From Vreelandella malpeensis (GTDB lineage Bacteria; Pseudomonadota; Gammaproteobacteria; Pseudomonadales; Halomonadaceae), in contig NZ_WHVL01000001.1 in NCBI RefSeq assembly GCF_020622355.1, forward strand, positions 310,001 to 374,000: DNA of 64,000 nucleotides, written 5' to 3'. Below, piece by piece: positions 8,997 through 18,142 of this stretch. Numbering within the stretch: position 1 is the stretch's first letter; each line of letters begins with the position of its first letter. The position numbers and the translations under genes are program-made. A model generated the notes under the pieces. It worked only from the letters and a program-made list of their open reading frames with translations. It was not told the origin of the DNA and did no database searches.

Positions 8997-10649
8997 CTAC
9001 ACGGCCCGGTCCAGGGCACTCAACAGCGCCGCGTCGTGGCGATAAATGTCGTCGCGGAACTCCACCTCGCCCGCCGCATTGGGCCAGGCGGTCATGTAGT
9101 GCAGCATGACCGGGATACGCCTTGGCAGATTGACGTTCTGATCGCTCGCCGAGCGGCTCATCAGCGTACTCACTTGGTGCTGGCTTCCGCTGTCGCGCAG
9201 CAGCAGCTGGGCAAGCTCGCCGATACCTTCCACGCGAATGCAGCCCGAGCTCAGCGCGCGCTGACTGCGCCCGAACGCGCCCTGCGCCGGGGTGTCGTGC
9301 AGGTAGATCATGTCGTTGTTGGGAAAGCGCACCACGACCCTCCCCAACGGGTTGCCGCTGCCGGCCACCTGGCGAAGCATGACGCCGCCGGGGCGCTGCC
9401 AGTCGATGCTCGCCGGGTCGAGACGATCGCCGGCGGGACTGACCACCTGAATGTTGCGCTGGGATAGATAGCTTGCATCGTTTCTCACGCGGGGCAGCAC
9501 GTCTTCGCGCAGAATGGTCGGCGGAATCGTCCAACTCGGGTTGATGGTAAGGTGGCTGATGGCGGAGTGGATGATGGGCGTGGCCCGCCCCGGGGAGCCG
9601 ACCACAACACGGGCATCCCACTGCTGGCCGTCCGGGCGAACGTAGTGCAACGTGTAGCCGGCGATGTCCACCCACACCCGCGAGCCCTCGTTCTCGAAGG
9701 GCGCCATCCAGCGGGCCCGCTCGAGGTTGATACGCAGTTGGTCGATGCGCTGGCGAATCGAGGCATTGAGCGCCAGACGGGTGTTGTTGCCGACGACGCC
9801 GTCGGCCTGCAGCTGGTGGCGGCGCTGGAAGCGCTTCACCGCGCTCTCGAGCTCGGCGTCGAAGTAGCGCGAATCCGATGACGTCGCGGTGCTGCGTGCC
9901 ACGGCGTCGATCATCGGATAGGCGTCGTCGTCCGCTGCCACCAGCCCGCCCTCCCCCCACAGTGCCAGACGCTCGCGCAGCACTACCACGTCATCGCCGC
10001 GATCGCCGGGCCTGAGCGACTCACTTCGGCCCTCGAGGTAACGCGCCGTGGCTCCCTGCCGTTCTAACGCGCGGTACTCCACCAGCGCCTGACGCAGCTC
10101 GCGATACGCGGGCGTGGCGGGCCTTGCCGCCTCGAAGGCGGCCGCGACGTCGCCGCGCTCCAGGGCATGGCGCACCTGCATCAAACTGTAGCCGCGCCCC
10201 GGGCGCTCGCCGTCCCAATGGGTGTTCAAACTCAGCGGGTCGACCTTGCCGCGCGACAGGTGATCCAGCGCCAGCAGCAATCGCCGGGTGGCGTCGACGT
10301 CGAAGCGCGCCTCGGCATCGCTCCCCGCCTGACGGCTGAGCCGGTACTCGTCCAGCAGGCTGGCAGCGCGGTAGTCGCTCGGCGTGAGCCCATCCGCATC
10401 GAGCGCCGCGAGAGCGCTCGCCAGCGCTTCGACCTGCGCTGTGTCCTGCCAAACGGGCTCGCCATCGCGCAGTTGATAGAATTCCGCCACGGGCAGGGCG
10501 TCGCTGGCGGTTGCGCTGATCTGGCGCGACAGCGCCTGCTGCGTCAGCGCATCGGCATGAGCCTGCTGGATCGCCTGGGGAAGCGGCATCAGTGCCAGGG
10601 TGAAGACAGCGCTGACCGCCCATTTCTTGATCGGCAGATTCTCGTTCAT
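8997..10649 (-). CDS. Murein L,D-transpeptidase, YcbB/LdtD type
   Basis: 550 residues from the ATG at 10649, preferred over an upstream in-frame ATG at 10682 because AGGGAGGGG directly precedes it and the basic n-region of a signal peptide starts there (MNENLPIKKW). Order of domains: signal peptide (1-33, ending QAHA), YcbB scaffold region, peptidoglycan-binding domain near 240-290 (VKRFQRRHQLQADG), then the YkuD catalytic domain. The nucleophile cysteine lies in LSSGCIRVEG near residue 470. It forms 3-3 crosslinks in murein from tetrapeptide donors and tolerates beta-lactams that block D,D-transpeptidases. It is divergent from a second YkuD-type gene. Confidence 0.92.
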   Translation of the reverse strand: MNENLPIKKWAVSAVFTLALMPLPQAIQQAHADALTQQALSRQISATASDALPVAEFYQLRDGEPVWQDTAQVEALASALAALDADGLTPSDYRAASLLDEYRLSRQAGSDAEARFDVDATRRLLLALDHLSRGKVDPLSLNTHWDGERPGRGYSLMQVRHALERGDVAAAFEAARPATPAYRELRQALVEYRALERQGATARYLEGRSESLRPGDRGDDVVVLRERLALWGEGGLVAADDDAYPMIDAVARSTATSSDSRYFDAELESAVKRFQRRHQLQADGVVGNNTRLALNASIRQRIDQLRINLERARWMAPFENEGSRVWVDIAGYTLHYVRPDGQQWDARVVVGSPGRATPIIHSAISHLTINPSWTIPPTILREDVLPRVRNDASYLSQRNIQVVSPAGDRLDPASIDWQRPGGVMLRQVAGSGNPLGRVVVRFPNNDMIYLHDTPAQGAFGRSQRALSSGCIRVEGIGELAQLLLRDSGSQHQVSTLMSRSASDQNVNLPRRIPVMLHYMTAWPNAAGEVEFRDDIYRHDAALLSALDRAV

Positions 10650-10834
10650 AACCCCTCCCTGGGTTACTATGCGGTGGCGCATGACAACCCGGTAAAGATA
10701 AACATGCGCACTGACTATCGTTGATGGCCGAGGTCATCGGTTGGCTCGGTGCTGCCCTTTGCAAGGTGGGCTCGCCCGCGACCGACCTGCATACCCCCAC
10801 TTCACGTACAATTAACTATAGTAGGTCTTCTCAC

Positions 10835-11572
10835 ATGTGGCTTCGATGGCGCTTTCTGACCGGTCTACTGCTCGCGATTCCGCTACTGCCGGCCCCTCTT
10901 GTTCATGCGGCTCCCCCGACGAGTTTCCTGTCGCAGCTCGGCGCTTCGGCGCCGCCCGGCGTCTCGCCGCTCAACCATCAACTGCAGCTACTGGCGCCGT
11001 CGGCGACCCCCCAGGCACTGGCGATGGCCGCCCAGGCGCTCGCCTGCGCTGACCCCGGCGCCGAGCGCCTGGCGGTGATCGACTACTCGCTACCCTCCAC
11101 CGAGGAGCGCCTGTGGGTGTTCGACCTGCATCAGAACCGGCTGCTGTTCAAGGAGCTGGTCTCCCACGGGCGGGGCTCCGGCGACGCCGAGGCGCGGCTC
11201 TTCTCCAATACCCCGGAAAGCTTCCAGTCGAGCCTGGGGCTGTTTCGTACCATGAACAGCTACTACGGACGCAACGGCTACTCGCTGCGCCTGGACGGTC
11301 TGGAGGCCGACGTCAATGACCTGGCCTTCGACCGCGCCATCGTGATTCACGGGGCAAACTACGTCAGCGAGGAGTTCATCGCCCAGACCGGACGGCTAGG
11401 GCGCAGCCACGGTTGCCCGGCGGTTCGCGAGGACATCACCTACCCGCTGATCGACAGCCTCAAGGAAAACCAGTACGTGTTCGCCTACTACCCGGACGCC
11501 GAGTGGCTGGCGAGTTCGGCGCGCGCGCGCTGCCCCGTGGAGGCTCCCTACCAGTTGGCGGCGTCGCGCTAG
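10835..11572 (+). CDS. Exported L,D-transpeptidase catalytic-domain protein (YkuD_2 type)
   Basis: 245 residues from the ATG at 10835, chosen because a clean signal peptide (MWLRWRFLTGLLLAIPLL...HAAP) starts there; longer in-frame starts place it internally. The remainder is one catalytic domain with the motif RSHGCPAVRE, nucleophile Cys194. This sub-family (often annotated as murein L,D-transpeptidase catalytic domain protein) differs from LdtD in lacking a binding domain; its exact reaction is less established. It is divergent from the LdtD-type gene over 185 bases, suggesting shared control. Confidence 0.85.
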   Translation: MWLRWRFLTGLLLAIPLLPAPLVHAAPPTSFLSQLGASAPPGVSPLNHQLQLLAPSATPQALAMAAQALACADPGAERLAVIDYSLPSTEERLWVFDLHQNRLLFKELVSHGRGSGDAEARLFSNTPESFQSSLGLFRTMNSYYGRNGYSLRLDGLEADVNDLAFDRAIVIHGANYVSEEFIAQTGRLGRSHGCPAVREDITYPLIDSLKENQYVFAYYPDAEWLASSARARCPVEAPYQLAASR

Positions 11573-11656
11573 CGCGGCTGCGTTGAAGGGCGCCCTTTCA
11601 CGCCAGGGTTTTTCTGCCATGCTGAAAGCCGGACGAACCACGGCGAGGAAGACGAT

Positions 11657-12676
11657 ATGGCGACGGTGAAGACGCTGGATCTGGCGCTTCAAGGCGGCGG
11701 TGCCCACGGGGGCTACACCTGGGGCGTGGTGGATCGGCTGCTCGAGGATCCACGTATCGAGATCGAGGGCATCAGTGGCACCAGCGCCGGCGCCATGAAC
11801 GGCGTGATCATGGCGGATGCACTGACCCGCGGCGATCACGAGACCGCCCGCCAGGCGCTGCGCGACTTCTGGCGGGCGGTCAGCCTGGCCGGCATGGCAA
11901 GCCCGATCCGCCGCTCGCCGCTGGACATGCTCACCGGCAACTGGAGCCTGGACCAGTCGCCGGGCTACATCGCGATGGACCTGATGAGTCGGCTGATCTC
12001 GCCGTATCAGTTCAATCCTTTCAACGTCAATCCGCTGCGCGACATCGTCGACAAGCACGTCGACTTCGAGCGGGTGCGCCGCTGCGACCGGCTGAAGCTG
12101 TTCGTTGCCGCTACCAACGTGCGCACCGGCAAACAGCGCGTGTTTCGTCGCGAAGAGATGACCCTGGACGCGGTGATGGCCTCGGCCTGCCTGCCGTTCA
12201 TGTTCCAGGCGGTGGAGATCGAAGGCGAAGCCTACTGGGACGGCGGTTACATGGGCAACCCGGCGCTGTTCCCGCTGATGGAGGAGTGCAGCGCCCGAGA
12301 CATCATGCTGGTCCAGATCAACCCCATCAGCCGTGACACGGTGCCCACCACCGCCTCGGCGATCATGAACCGGCTCAACGAGATCACTTTCAATGCCGCG
12401 CTGATCAAGGAGATCCGCATGATCGCCCTGCTCCAGCACGCCCTCGACGAGCAAGGCATCGAAAACTGCTACCAGCAGACGCTTTTTCATCGCATCAGCG
12501 GCGAGCACGCCCTCGAGGAGCTATCGGTCTCGAGCAAGATGAACGCCGAATGGGCCTTTCTGAGCCATCTGTTCGAACTGGGCCGCACCGCCGCCCAGCG
12601 CTGGCTCGACGAGCACTTCGAGGCGCTGGGACAGCGTTCGACGCTCGACATCGATACCGTCTACATGAACGAATGA
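11657..12676 (+). CDS. Patatin-like phospholipase
   Basis: 339 residues. The patatin fold is marked by the oxyanion-hole glycines LQGGGAHGGY (11-20), the nucleophile elbow GTSAG with Ser43, and the catalytic Asp of the DGG motif (WDGGYMGNP, about residue 195). Members hydrolyse acyl esters of phospholipids, and some hydrolyse other lipids. No signal peptide, so the protein is probably cytoplasmic. GAGGAAG precedes the ATG. It stands between the L,D-transpeptidase and narK genes with no obvious functional link to either. Confidence 0.9.
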   Translation: MATVKTLDLALQGGGAHGGYTWGVVDRLLEDPRIEIEGISGTSAGAMNGVIMADALTRGDHETARQALRDFWRAVSLAGMASPIRRSPLDMLTGNWSLDQSPGYIAMDLMSRLISPYQFNPFNVNPLRDIVDKHVDFERVRRCDRLKLFVAATNVRTGKQRVFRREEMTLDAVMASACLPFMFQAVEIEGEAYWDGGYMGNPALFPLMEECSARDIMLVQINPISRDTVPTTASAIMNRLNEITFNAALIKEIRMIALLQHALDEQGIENCYQQTLFHRISGEHALEELSVSSKMNAEWAFLSHLFELGRTAAQRWLDEHFEALGQRSTLDIDTVYMNE

Positions 12677-12801
12677 CCCCGCACGATCGAAGGGCCCTAG
12701 GCGCGGCCGCGCCCCCTTTTGATGCATCCCCGCCGGGAAGTCCCCTTCCCGCTGCTCTTAAAACGACCTAAAACGCTGTCGCTGAAACGAAAACGACCAT
12801 A

Positions 12802-12817
12802 TGGCGAAATAATTGCT
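12802..12817 (+). promoter_or_regulatory. Candidate sigma54 promoter of narK
   Basis: TGGCGAAATAATTGCT has GG and GC at the spacing required for a -24/-12 promoter and fits TGGCAC-G-N4-TTGCW except at three non-core positions. A start near 12828 would give a leader of about 138 bases before narK. The other nitrate genes of the window have similar elements. Confidence 0.6.
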
Positions 12818-12965
12818 TCATAGTCGATCGACAGTGACAGGCGTGGACCAGGCCCCCGGGTACGAGTGCGTCGAGCTTGCCCTTCAATGGCGAAGGCATC
12901 ATCTCGTTGGCCTGCGTGCAGGCGCACGCGGCGACAACGACTCGTTCGCGCTCGGTGAGGTCTCC

Positions 12966-14318
12966 ATGGACATTCGCAACAAAGCCACTCGTATTCGATT
13001 GCTCAGTTTCTCGACGCCGCAGATGCGCGCGTTTCACTTTTCCTGGTTCGCCTTTCACGTCTGCTTTTTCGGCTGGTTCGGCATTGCCCCGCTGATGGTG
13101 GTGGTACGCGAGGACCTGGCGCTGACCCAGACCCAGATCGGCAACACCATCATCGCCTCGGTCGCCATCACCGTGATCGTGCGCCTTCTGATCGGCCTTC
13201 TCTGCGACCGGCTGGGGCCGCGCAAGACCTACTCGAGCCTGCTGGTACTGGGGTCGATTCCGGTGATGAGCATCGGACTTGCCGACAGCTTCGAAAGCTT
13301 CTTGCTGGCAAGACTCGCCATCGGCGCGATCGGTGCTTCCTTCGTCATCACCCAGTACCATACCTCGATGATGTTTGCTCCCAACGTGGTGGGCACCGCC
13401 AACGCCACCAGCGCCGGCTGGGGAAACCTGGGCGGCGGTACCACCCAGATACTCATGCCGCTGATCCTGTCGGGCCTTCTGATGCTCGGCGCAAGCGAAA
13501 CCCTGGGCTGGCGCCTGGCCATGCTGGTGCCGGGCGTGGTGCTCTTTTGCACCGGCATCGGCTACTGGCTGTTCACCCAGGATGCTCCGGACGGCAATTT
13601 CGCCGACCTGCGCCGGCGCGGCGAACTGCCACCGGCCGCCGGCGAGTACGGCGCGCTTCGAAGCTTTCTCGCCGCCGCCCGGGACATTCGCGTCTGGGCA
13701 CTGTTCGTCGTCTACGGCCTGTGCTTCGGGGTAGAGCTGACCATCAACAACATCGCCGCCATCTACTTCTTCGACCGTTTTGATTTGACGCTGGCCACCG
13801 CCGGACTGATCGCCGGGCTCTTCGGGCTGATGAACGTCTTCGCGCGCACCCTGGGCGGGGTCTTCTCGGATCTCTTCGCCGCCCAGCACGGGCTCAAGGG
13901 CCGGGTGCGGTGGCTGTTCATCGCCCTGGTGTGCGAAGGCATCGCGTTGATCGCTTTCTCGCAGATGCACGTGCTGAGCCTTGCCATCGGCATCATGCTG
14001 GTCTTCAGCCTGTTCGTTCAGATGGCCGAGGGCGCGACCTTCGGTGTGGTGCCGTTCATCAACAAGAAGGCGCTGGGAGCCGTGGCGGGCATCGTCGGCG
14101 CCGGAGGCAATGCCGGGGCGGTACTGGCGGCGCTCCTGTTCAGAAACGAAGGCCTCACCTACCAGCAGGGCCTTTTCTATCTCGGGCTGTGCGTGCTGGT
14201 GCTGGCGGCCAGCGTGCTGGTGGTACGCTTCAGCGACGCCACGGAAGCCGAAGAGGCGAAAGCCTACAAAGAGGCCGCAAACGAACATACCGGCGCGGGG
14301 GCCCTGTCGCTGCGCTGA
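12966..14318 (+). CDS. narK: Nitrate/nitrite transporter, NarK/NasA-type MFS protein
   Basis: 450 residues and about twelve hydrophobic segments. GTG/ATG starts further upstream are in frame, but GGTGAGG lies five bases before the ATG at 12966 and the leader upstream contains a promoter-like element. Family marks include FHVCFFGWFGIAPLM in the first membrane segment and glycine-rich nitrate-signature regions (GNLGGGTTQILMP near 155 and GAGGNAGAVLAALLF near 380). It is probably the importer for the assimilatory enzymes at 36-44 kb. nasR follows 53 bases downstream, so transport and nitrate sensing are likely cotranscribed. Confidence 0.9.
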   Translation: MDIRNKATRIRLLSFSTPQMRAFHFSWFAFHVCFFGWFGIAPLMVVVREDLALTQTQIGNTIIASVAITVIVRLLIGLLCDRLGPRKTYSSLLVLGSIPVMSIGLADSFESFLLARLAIGAIGASFVITQYHTSMMFAPNVVGTANATSAGWGNLGGGTTQILMPLILSGLLMLGASETLGWRLAMLVPGVVLFCTGIGYWLFTQDAPDGNFADLRRRGELPPAAGEYGALRSFLAAARDIRVWALFVVYGLCFGVELTINNIAAIYFFDRFDLTLATAGLIAGLFGLMNVFARTLGGVFSDLFAAQHGLKGRVRWLFIALVCEGIALIAFSQMHVLSLAIGIMLVFSLFVQMAEGATFGVVPFINKKALGAVAGIVGAGGNAGAVLAALLFRNEGLTYQQGLFYLGLCVLVLAASVLVVRFSDATEAEEAKAYKEAANEHTGAGALSLR

Positions 14319-14371
14319 ACCGATACTCCCCGGCGCCTCCCCACGGCGCCGGGCCTTCGAGGAAAGTCACC

Positions 14372-15640
14372 ATGACGTCGGGCCACCCGCTTTTATTGAG
14401 GGCACTACGCCTCGATATCGACAATCTGCGCCATCTGGCCGCCACCGCCCACCTGGTGGGAGATATCAGTCGTTTCATCCATGTGCTGCAGCGCGAACGG
14501 GGCGCTTCGACCCTCTATCTCGCCTCGCAAGGCCGACAGTTTGCCGACCGGTGCGAGGCATTCGTGATCGCCAGCCAGCAGGCCGGCACGCTGATGCGCC
14601 ATCGCCTGGAAACCCTGAGCGAAGAGGCGCGCCCGCAGGCCACGCCACACCTTCTGCGTCGTATCGCTTCGGTATGGCTGGCGCTTGACGATCTACCCAG
14701 GCTGCGCACTGCCGTCGCCACCTTGTCGCTGTCAGCGGATGCGGCCACCCATGCCTTCAACCAGTTGATCAGCGGGCTGCTCGCCATCGTGTTCGAGACG
14801 GCGAATACCTCGGCGGATCATGATATTACCCGGACGCTGGTGGCCATCTTCCATTTGATGCAAGGCAAGGAACTGGCCGGCCAGGAGCGCGCCTGCGGCG
14901 CCTTTGGGTTTACCCAAGGCCGATTCGATGACGCGCACCGCCAGCTCTTCGAGCAGTTGATTCACGATCAGGCGCGCTGTTTCGACACCTTCATGGAGTT
15001 CGCCGGCGACGCCTCCCGCGCCGCCTGGCAAGAGGCCCTGTCGCGACAGACCCAAGCGCACATCGAGGCGCTGCGTGAAAGCGCGGGTCGCGCGAGCGAG
15101 GCCTCGTCGCGCGACTGCGTCCGCCTGAGCGAGAGCTGGTACGAGCTCACCACCCGCCGCATCGACCGGCTGAAGGTGGTGGAAGACGCCGCGATCGACG
15201 AACTGACCCGGCTTTGCCATGACAAGATCGCCAAGGCCCATACGGCGCTGGAGCAGGCCAGCAAGCCTGCACCCTCCTCGCCCGCTCTTTCGTGCGCTCC
15301 CGGCGAGCAGCTTCTGGGCTTGGGCGGTACCGCAGGGCTTGGCGAGCTGACCGAAAGTGCGTTCACTTCGCCGCTCGGCCGCTCGCTGATCGAGCTCACC
15401 CACGCCCAATCGAGCCGCCTGCAGAATTTGAGCGATGAACTGGAGAATACGCGCAAGACGCTTCGCGAGCGCAAGCTGATCGAACGAGCCAAGGGATTGA
15501 TCATGGCCCATCAGTCGATGAGCGAGGAGCAGGCCTACCGCTTTCTGCGCAAGACCTCGATGGATCAGAGCAAGAGCATGGCCAGTATGGCCCAGTCGAT
15601 TCTCGACCTTTCGAGCATGCTGGCCCGTCGGGAGCGCTGA
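14372..15640 (+). CDS. nasR: Nitrate-sensing transcriptional antiterminator NasR (NIT-ANTAR)
   Basis: 422 residues. A NIT nitrate/nitrite-binding domain occupies about 25-280, with the typical HVLQRERGASTLYLAS. A C-terminal ANTAR RNA-binding domain lies at about 355-415 (LRERKLIERAKGLIMAHQ... AYRFLRKTSMDQ). In Klebsiella NasR binds nitrate and then a two-hairpin RNA, preventing a leader terminator from forming in the nas operon. Candidate RNA targets here are the leaders of the nirB and nasA operons near 39 kb. ATG at 14372 was chosen: GAGGAAAG lies just upstream and the frame before it overlaps narK. Confidence 0.93.
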   Translation: MTSGHPLLLRALRLDIDNLRHLAATAHLVGDISRFIHVLQRERGASTLYLASQGRQFADRCEAFVIASQQAGTLMRHRLETLSEEARPQATPHLLRRIASVWLALDDLPRLRTAVATLSLSADAATHAFNQLISGLLAIVFETANTSADHDITRTLVAIFHLMQGKELAGQERACGAFGFTQGRFDDAHRQLFEQLIHDQARCFDTFMEFAGDASRAAWQEALSRQTQAHIEALRESAGRASEASSRDCVRLSESWYELTTRRIDRLKVVEDAAIDELTRLCHDKIAKAHTALEQASKPAPSSPALSCAPGEQLLGLGGTAGLGELTESAFTSPLGRSLIELTHAQSSRLQNLSDELENTRKTLRERKLIERAKGLIMAHQSMSEEQAYRFLRKTSMDQSKSMASMAQSILDLSSMLARRER

Positions 15641-15718
15641 ATCGCATCGGGTTTGCAACATCGTCCGGGGTTGGCCATTCTTAAGCTTCCCCTTAACAAA
15701 TGGCAAGGAGTGCTGTTC

Positions 15719-16408
15719 ATGCAAGAGAGAGTATTGCTGATCACCGGTGCCTCGAGCGGCATCGGCGCCGCCACCGCCCGTGCCGCCGCCCGCGAAGGCT
15801 ACAAACTGGTGCTCGCTGCCCGCTCGTCGGACAAGCTCGCCGCCCTCTCCCACGAACTCGGCACCGACAACGTGCTGACCGTCGAGCTCGACGTGACCGA
15901 CATGGCGCAGCAGCGCGCCATGGTCGATCACGTGCTGGAGACCTTCGGCCGTCTCGACGGCGTGTTCGCCAACGCCGGGCGTGGCGGCACCGCCGGCGGT
16001 TTCAGCGGCGCCGACCACGAGACCTGGCGCGAGATGATCCTGACCAACGTATACGGCGTGGGGCTGACCCTGCAGGCCTGCCTGCCCGCGCTCAAGCGTT
16101 CGGCAGGCCATGTGCTGTTGACCGGCTCCGCAGCGGGACGCTCGACCATTCCCGGCTCGATGTACGGCGCCACCAAGTGGGCGGTGACGGGTATCGGCTA
16201 CAATCTGCGCGAGGAGCTGCGCGGCACTGGCGTGCGCGTCACGCTGATCGAACCCGGCATGGTCGACACGCCGTTTTTCGACGAGCCGCCGGAGTACGCT
16301 CTGGAAGACAAGGACATCGCGGGCGCGGTGATCTACGCCCTCGACCAGCCGGCCCACGTCGATGTCAACGAGATCTTGATCCGCCCGACGCCGCCGCGAG
16401 AGGGATGA
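15719..16408 (+). CDS. Short-chain dehydrogenase/reductase
   Basis: 229 residues, the usual size of a classical SDR. The cofactor loop TGASSGIG is at 9-16, NAG-type motif ANAGRGG near 85, and catalytic Tyr149/Lys153 in YGATK. AAGGAG lies eight bases before the ATG at 15719, which was preferred to an earlier in-frame ATG. The substrate is unknown; the closest functional label would be a YdfG-like 3-hydroxy acid dehydrogenase, but only the family is secure. A terminator follows, so it is probably monocistronic. Confidence 0.88.
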   Translation: MQERVLLITGASSGIGAATARAAAREGYKLVLAARSSDKLAALSHELGTDNVLTVELDVTDMAQQRAMVDHVLETFGRLDGVFANAGRGGTAGGFSGADHETWREMILTNVYGVGLTLQACLPALKRSAGHVLLTGSAAGRSTIPGSMYGATKWAVTGIGYNLREELRGTGVRVTLIEPGMVDTPFFDEPPEYALEDKDIAGAVIYALDQPAHVDVNEILIRPTPPREG

Positions 16409-16414
16409 ACCCAT

Positions 16415-16444
16415 GCCCCGGTCATGCCGCCGGGGCTTGTTTTA
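16415..16444 (+). terminator. Rho-independent terminator after the SDR gene
   Basis: Seven-bp stem GCCCCGG/CCGGGGC (16415-16421 with 16430-16436) followed by TTGTTTT. Confidence 0.8.
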
Positions 16445-16545
16445 GGCCTTCTTCGCCCGCATAACACGGTGATATAGATACGTGGCTAACAAGTTCATCG
16501 CTTCCGCGCTCGCTTGGCCGCCTTTCACTGACCTGCAGGTGACTC

Positions 16546-17544
16546 ATGAGCCAACTCGCCGACACCGCACTTTCGGTGCTGGATCTTGCCCCCATTCGCG
16601 AAGGCGGCAGCGCCGGGGAAACCTTCGATAACTGCGTAACGCTTGCCCAGCACGCCGAGCGACTGGGCTATACCCGCTACTGGCTCGCCGAGCATCACAA
16701 CATCGCTGGAATCGCCAGTGCCGCCACTTCCGTCCTGATCGGCCACGTGGCCGGCCACACCTCGACCATCCGGGTGGGCAGCGGCGGTATCATGCTGCCC
16801 AATCACCCGCCTCTGGTCATCGCCGAGCAGTTCGGTACGCTCGAAACCCTTTATCCGGGTCGCATCGACCTGGGTCTCGGACGCGCGCCGGGCTCCGACG
16901 GCGCCACCATGCGCGCCATGCGCCGAAGTGCCCACGCCGGGGTCGACGATTTTCCGGCCCAGCTCGAGGAACTGACCCGCTACCTGGGCGATGAAACGCC
17001 CGACCAGCAGGTCAAGGCAGTGCCCGGGCAAGGCACCCACGTACCGCTGTGGCTTCTGGGTTCGAGCGGCTACAGTGCCCAGCTCGCCGCGCGCCTGGGG
17101 CTGCCCTTCGCCTTCGCCGCCCAGTTCGCGCCGGGCTATCTGCATGAGGCGCTGCGTCTCTACCGCGATAACTTCCGTCCTTCGAGCGTGCTTTCCAGGC
17201 CCTACGCCATGGTCGGCCTGCCGGTGATCGCCGCTGAGAGCGACGCCATGGCCCGCTACCTGGCCACCACCGCCCAGCAGAAGTTTCTCAACCTGATCCG
17301 GGGCCGGCCCACGCAATCTCGCCCGCCGGTCGAAACCCTCGACTGGACACCCATGGAACAAGCGCAGGTGGGTCAGTTTCTCGGGGCGGCGATCATCGGC
17401 GGGCCCGAGACGGTCAAGGCCGAGCTCGAAGCGTTTCAGGCTCGAACCGGTGCCGATGAGCTGATGCTCAACAGCGACTTCTACAGCCAGGAGGATCGCT
17501 TGAGAAGCTACGAGATCGTCGCCAGCGTGACAGGGAGATCATGA
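16546..17544 (+). CDS. LLM-class flavin-dependent oxidoreductase (luciferase-like)
   Basis: 332 residues forming a single luciferase-like TIM barrel. The MsnO8/YhbW-type signature is clear: LAEHHN near 46-51, [20 protein letters not shown] near 77-96, and [14 protein letters not shown] near 105-118. Such proteins use FMNH2 or F420H2-like cofactors; the physiological substrate is unknown for most. The acetyltransferase gene starts three bases after the stop, indicating translational coupling. Confidence 0.88.
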   Translation: MSQLADTALSVLDLAPIREGGSAGETFDNCVTLAQHAERLGYTRYWLAEHHNIAGIASAATSVLIGHVAGHTSTIRVGSGGIMLPNHPPLVIAEQFGTLETLYPGRIDLGLGRAPGSDGATMRAMRRSAHAGVDDFPAQLEELTRYLGDETPDQQVKAVPGQGTHVPLWLLGSSGYSAQLAARLGLPFAFAAQFAPGYLHEALRLYRDNFRPSSVLSRPYAMVGLPVIAAESDAMARYLATTAQQKFLNLIRGRPTQSRPPVETLDWTPMEQAQVGQFLGAAIIGGPETVKAELEAFQARTGADELMLNSDFYSQEDRLRSYEIVASVTGRS

Positions 17545-17547
17545 ACC

Positions 17548-18042
17548 ATGTCGTCACTCGTCTTCACTCCCATGACCCGCGCCGACTTCACGCTTTTCTG
17601 GCCGGATTTCAAGGCCATTGTCGAGGCGCGTGAGACCTACGCCATCGATTCGGACATCGATTTCGAAAGCGCCTACGCCCTGTGGTGTCAGGCGCCAAAG
17701 GCGACCTTCGCCGTCAAGGATCAAGACGGTACGCTACTGGGCGCCTACTACTTGAAAGCCAATGCCCAGGGACCGGGCGGGCACGTCTGCAACTGCGGCT
17801 ACATGGTCAACGCGACCGCCCGCGGTAAGGGCGTGGCCCGGGCGATGTGCGAGCACTCCCAGCGCATCGCCCGCGAGCTCGATTTCAAGGCCATGCAGTT
17901 CAATGCCGTTGTCGCCACCAATACCGTCGCAGTCGCGCTCTGGCAGCAGCTGGGGTTCGCAATCGTCGGTACCGTGCCGGCGGCTTTTTGCCACGCACGT
18001 CATGGGCTGGTCGATATCCACGTGATGCACAAGGCGCTCTGA
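17548..18042 (+). CDS. GNAT-family N-acetyltransferase
   Basis: 164 residues. The acetyl-CoA binding segment is recognisable at about 85-115 (VNATARGKGVARAMCEHS, the R/Q-x-x-G-x-A pattern), followed by the usual beta4-beta5 region with NTVAVALWQQLGFAIVGTVP. The acceptor cannot be told from sequence. It is coupled to the upstream flavin oxidoreductase, with a 3-base gap and AGGGAGAT as ribosome binding site inside the preceding gene. Confidence 0.88.
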   Translation: MSSLVFTPMTRADFTLFWPDFKAIVEARETYAIDSDIDFESAYALWCQAPKATFAVKDQDGTLLGAYYLKANAQGPGGHVCNCGYMVNATARGKGVARAMCEHSQRIARELDFKAMQFNAVVATNTVAVALWQQLGFAIVGTVPAAFCHARHGLVDIHVMHKAL

Positions 18043-18142
18043 TTTCGCGTATACATGCAAAAGAAGATGAAATGCGGTATTTTTTCTGGCCCCGATAACC
18101 GTGGGTGTTGCCGAGCTCCCGCCTTGTTGATGACGGCCGACT

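Noticed and set aside
12735..12750. Hairpin GGGAAG/CTTCCC after the patatin gene as a terminator
   Set aside because: No T-run follows within a useful distance, so only a weak structural signal remains.
12768..14288. Open frame of 506 codons antisense to narK
   Set aside because: His/Gln/Asp-rich shadow translation without membrane or domain features.
14732..16414. Open frame of 560 codons on the minus strand across nasR and the SDR gene
   Set aside because: It covers two recognised genes on the other strand and shows no domain of its own.
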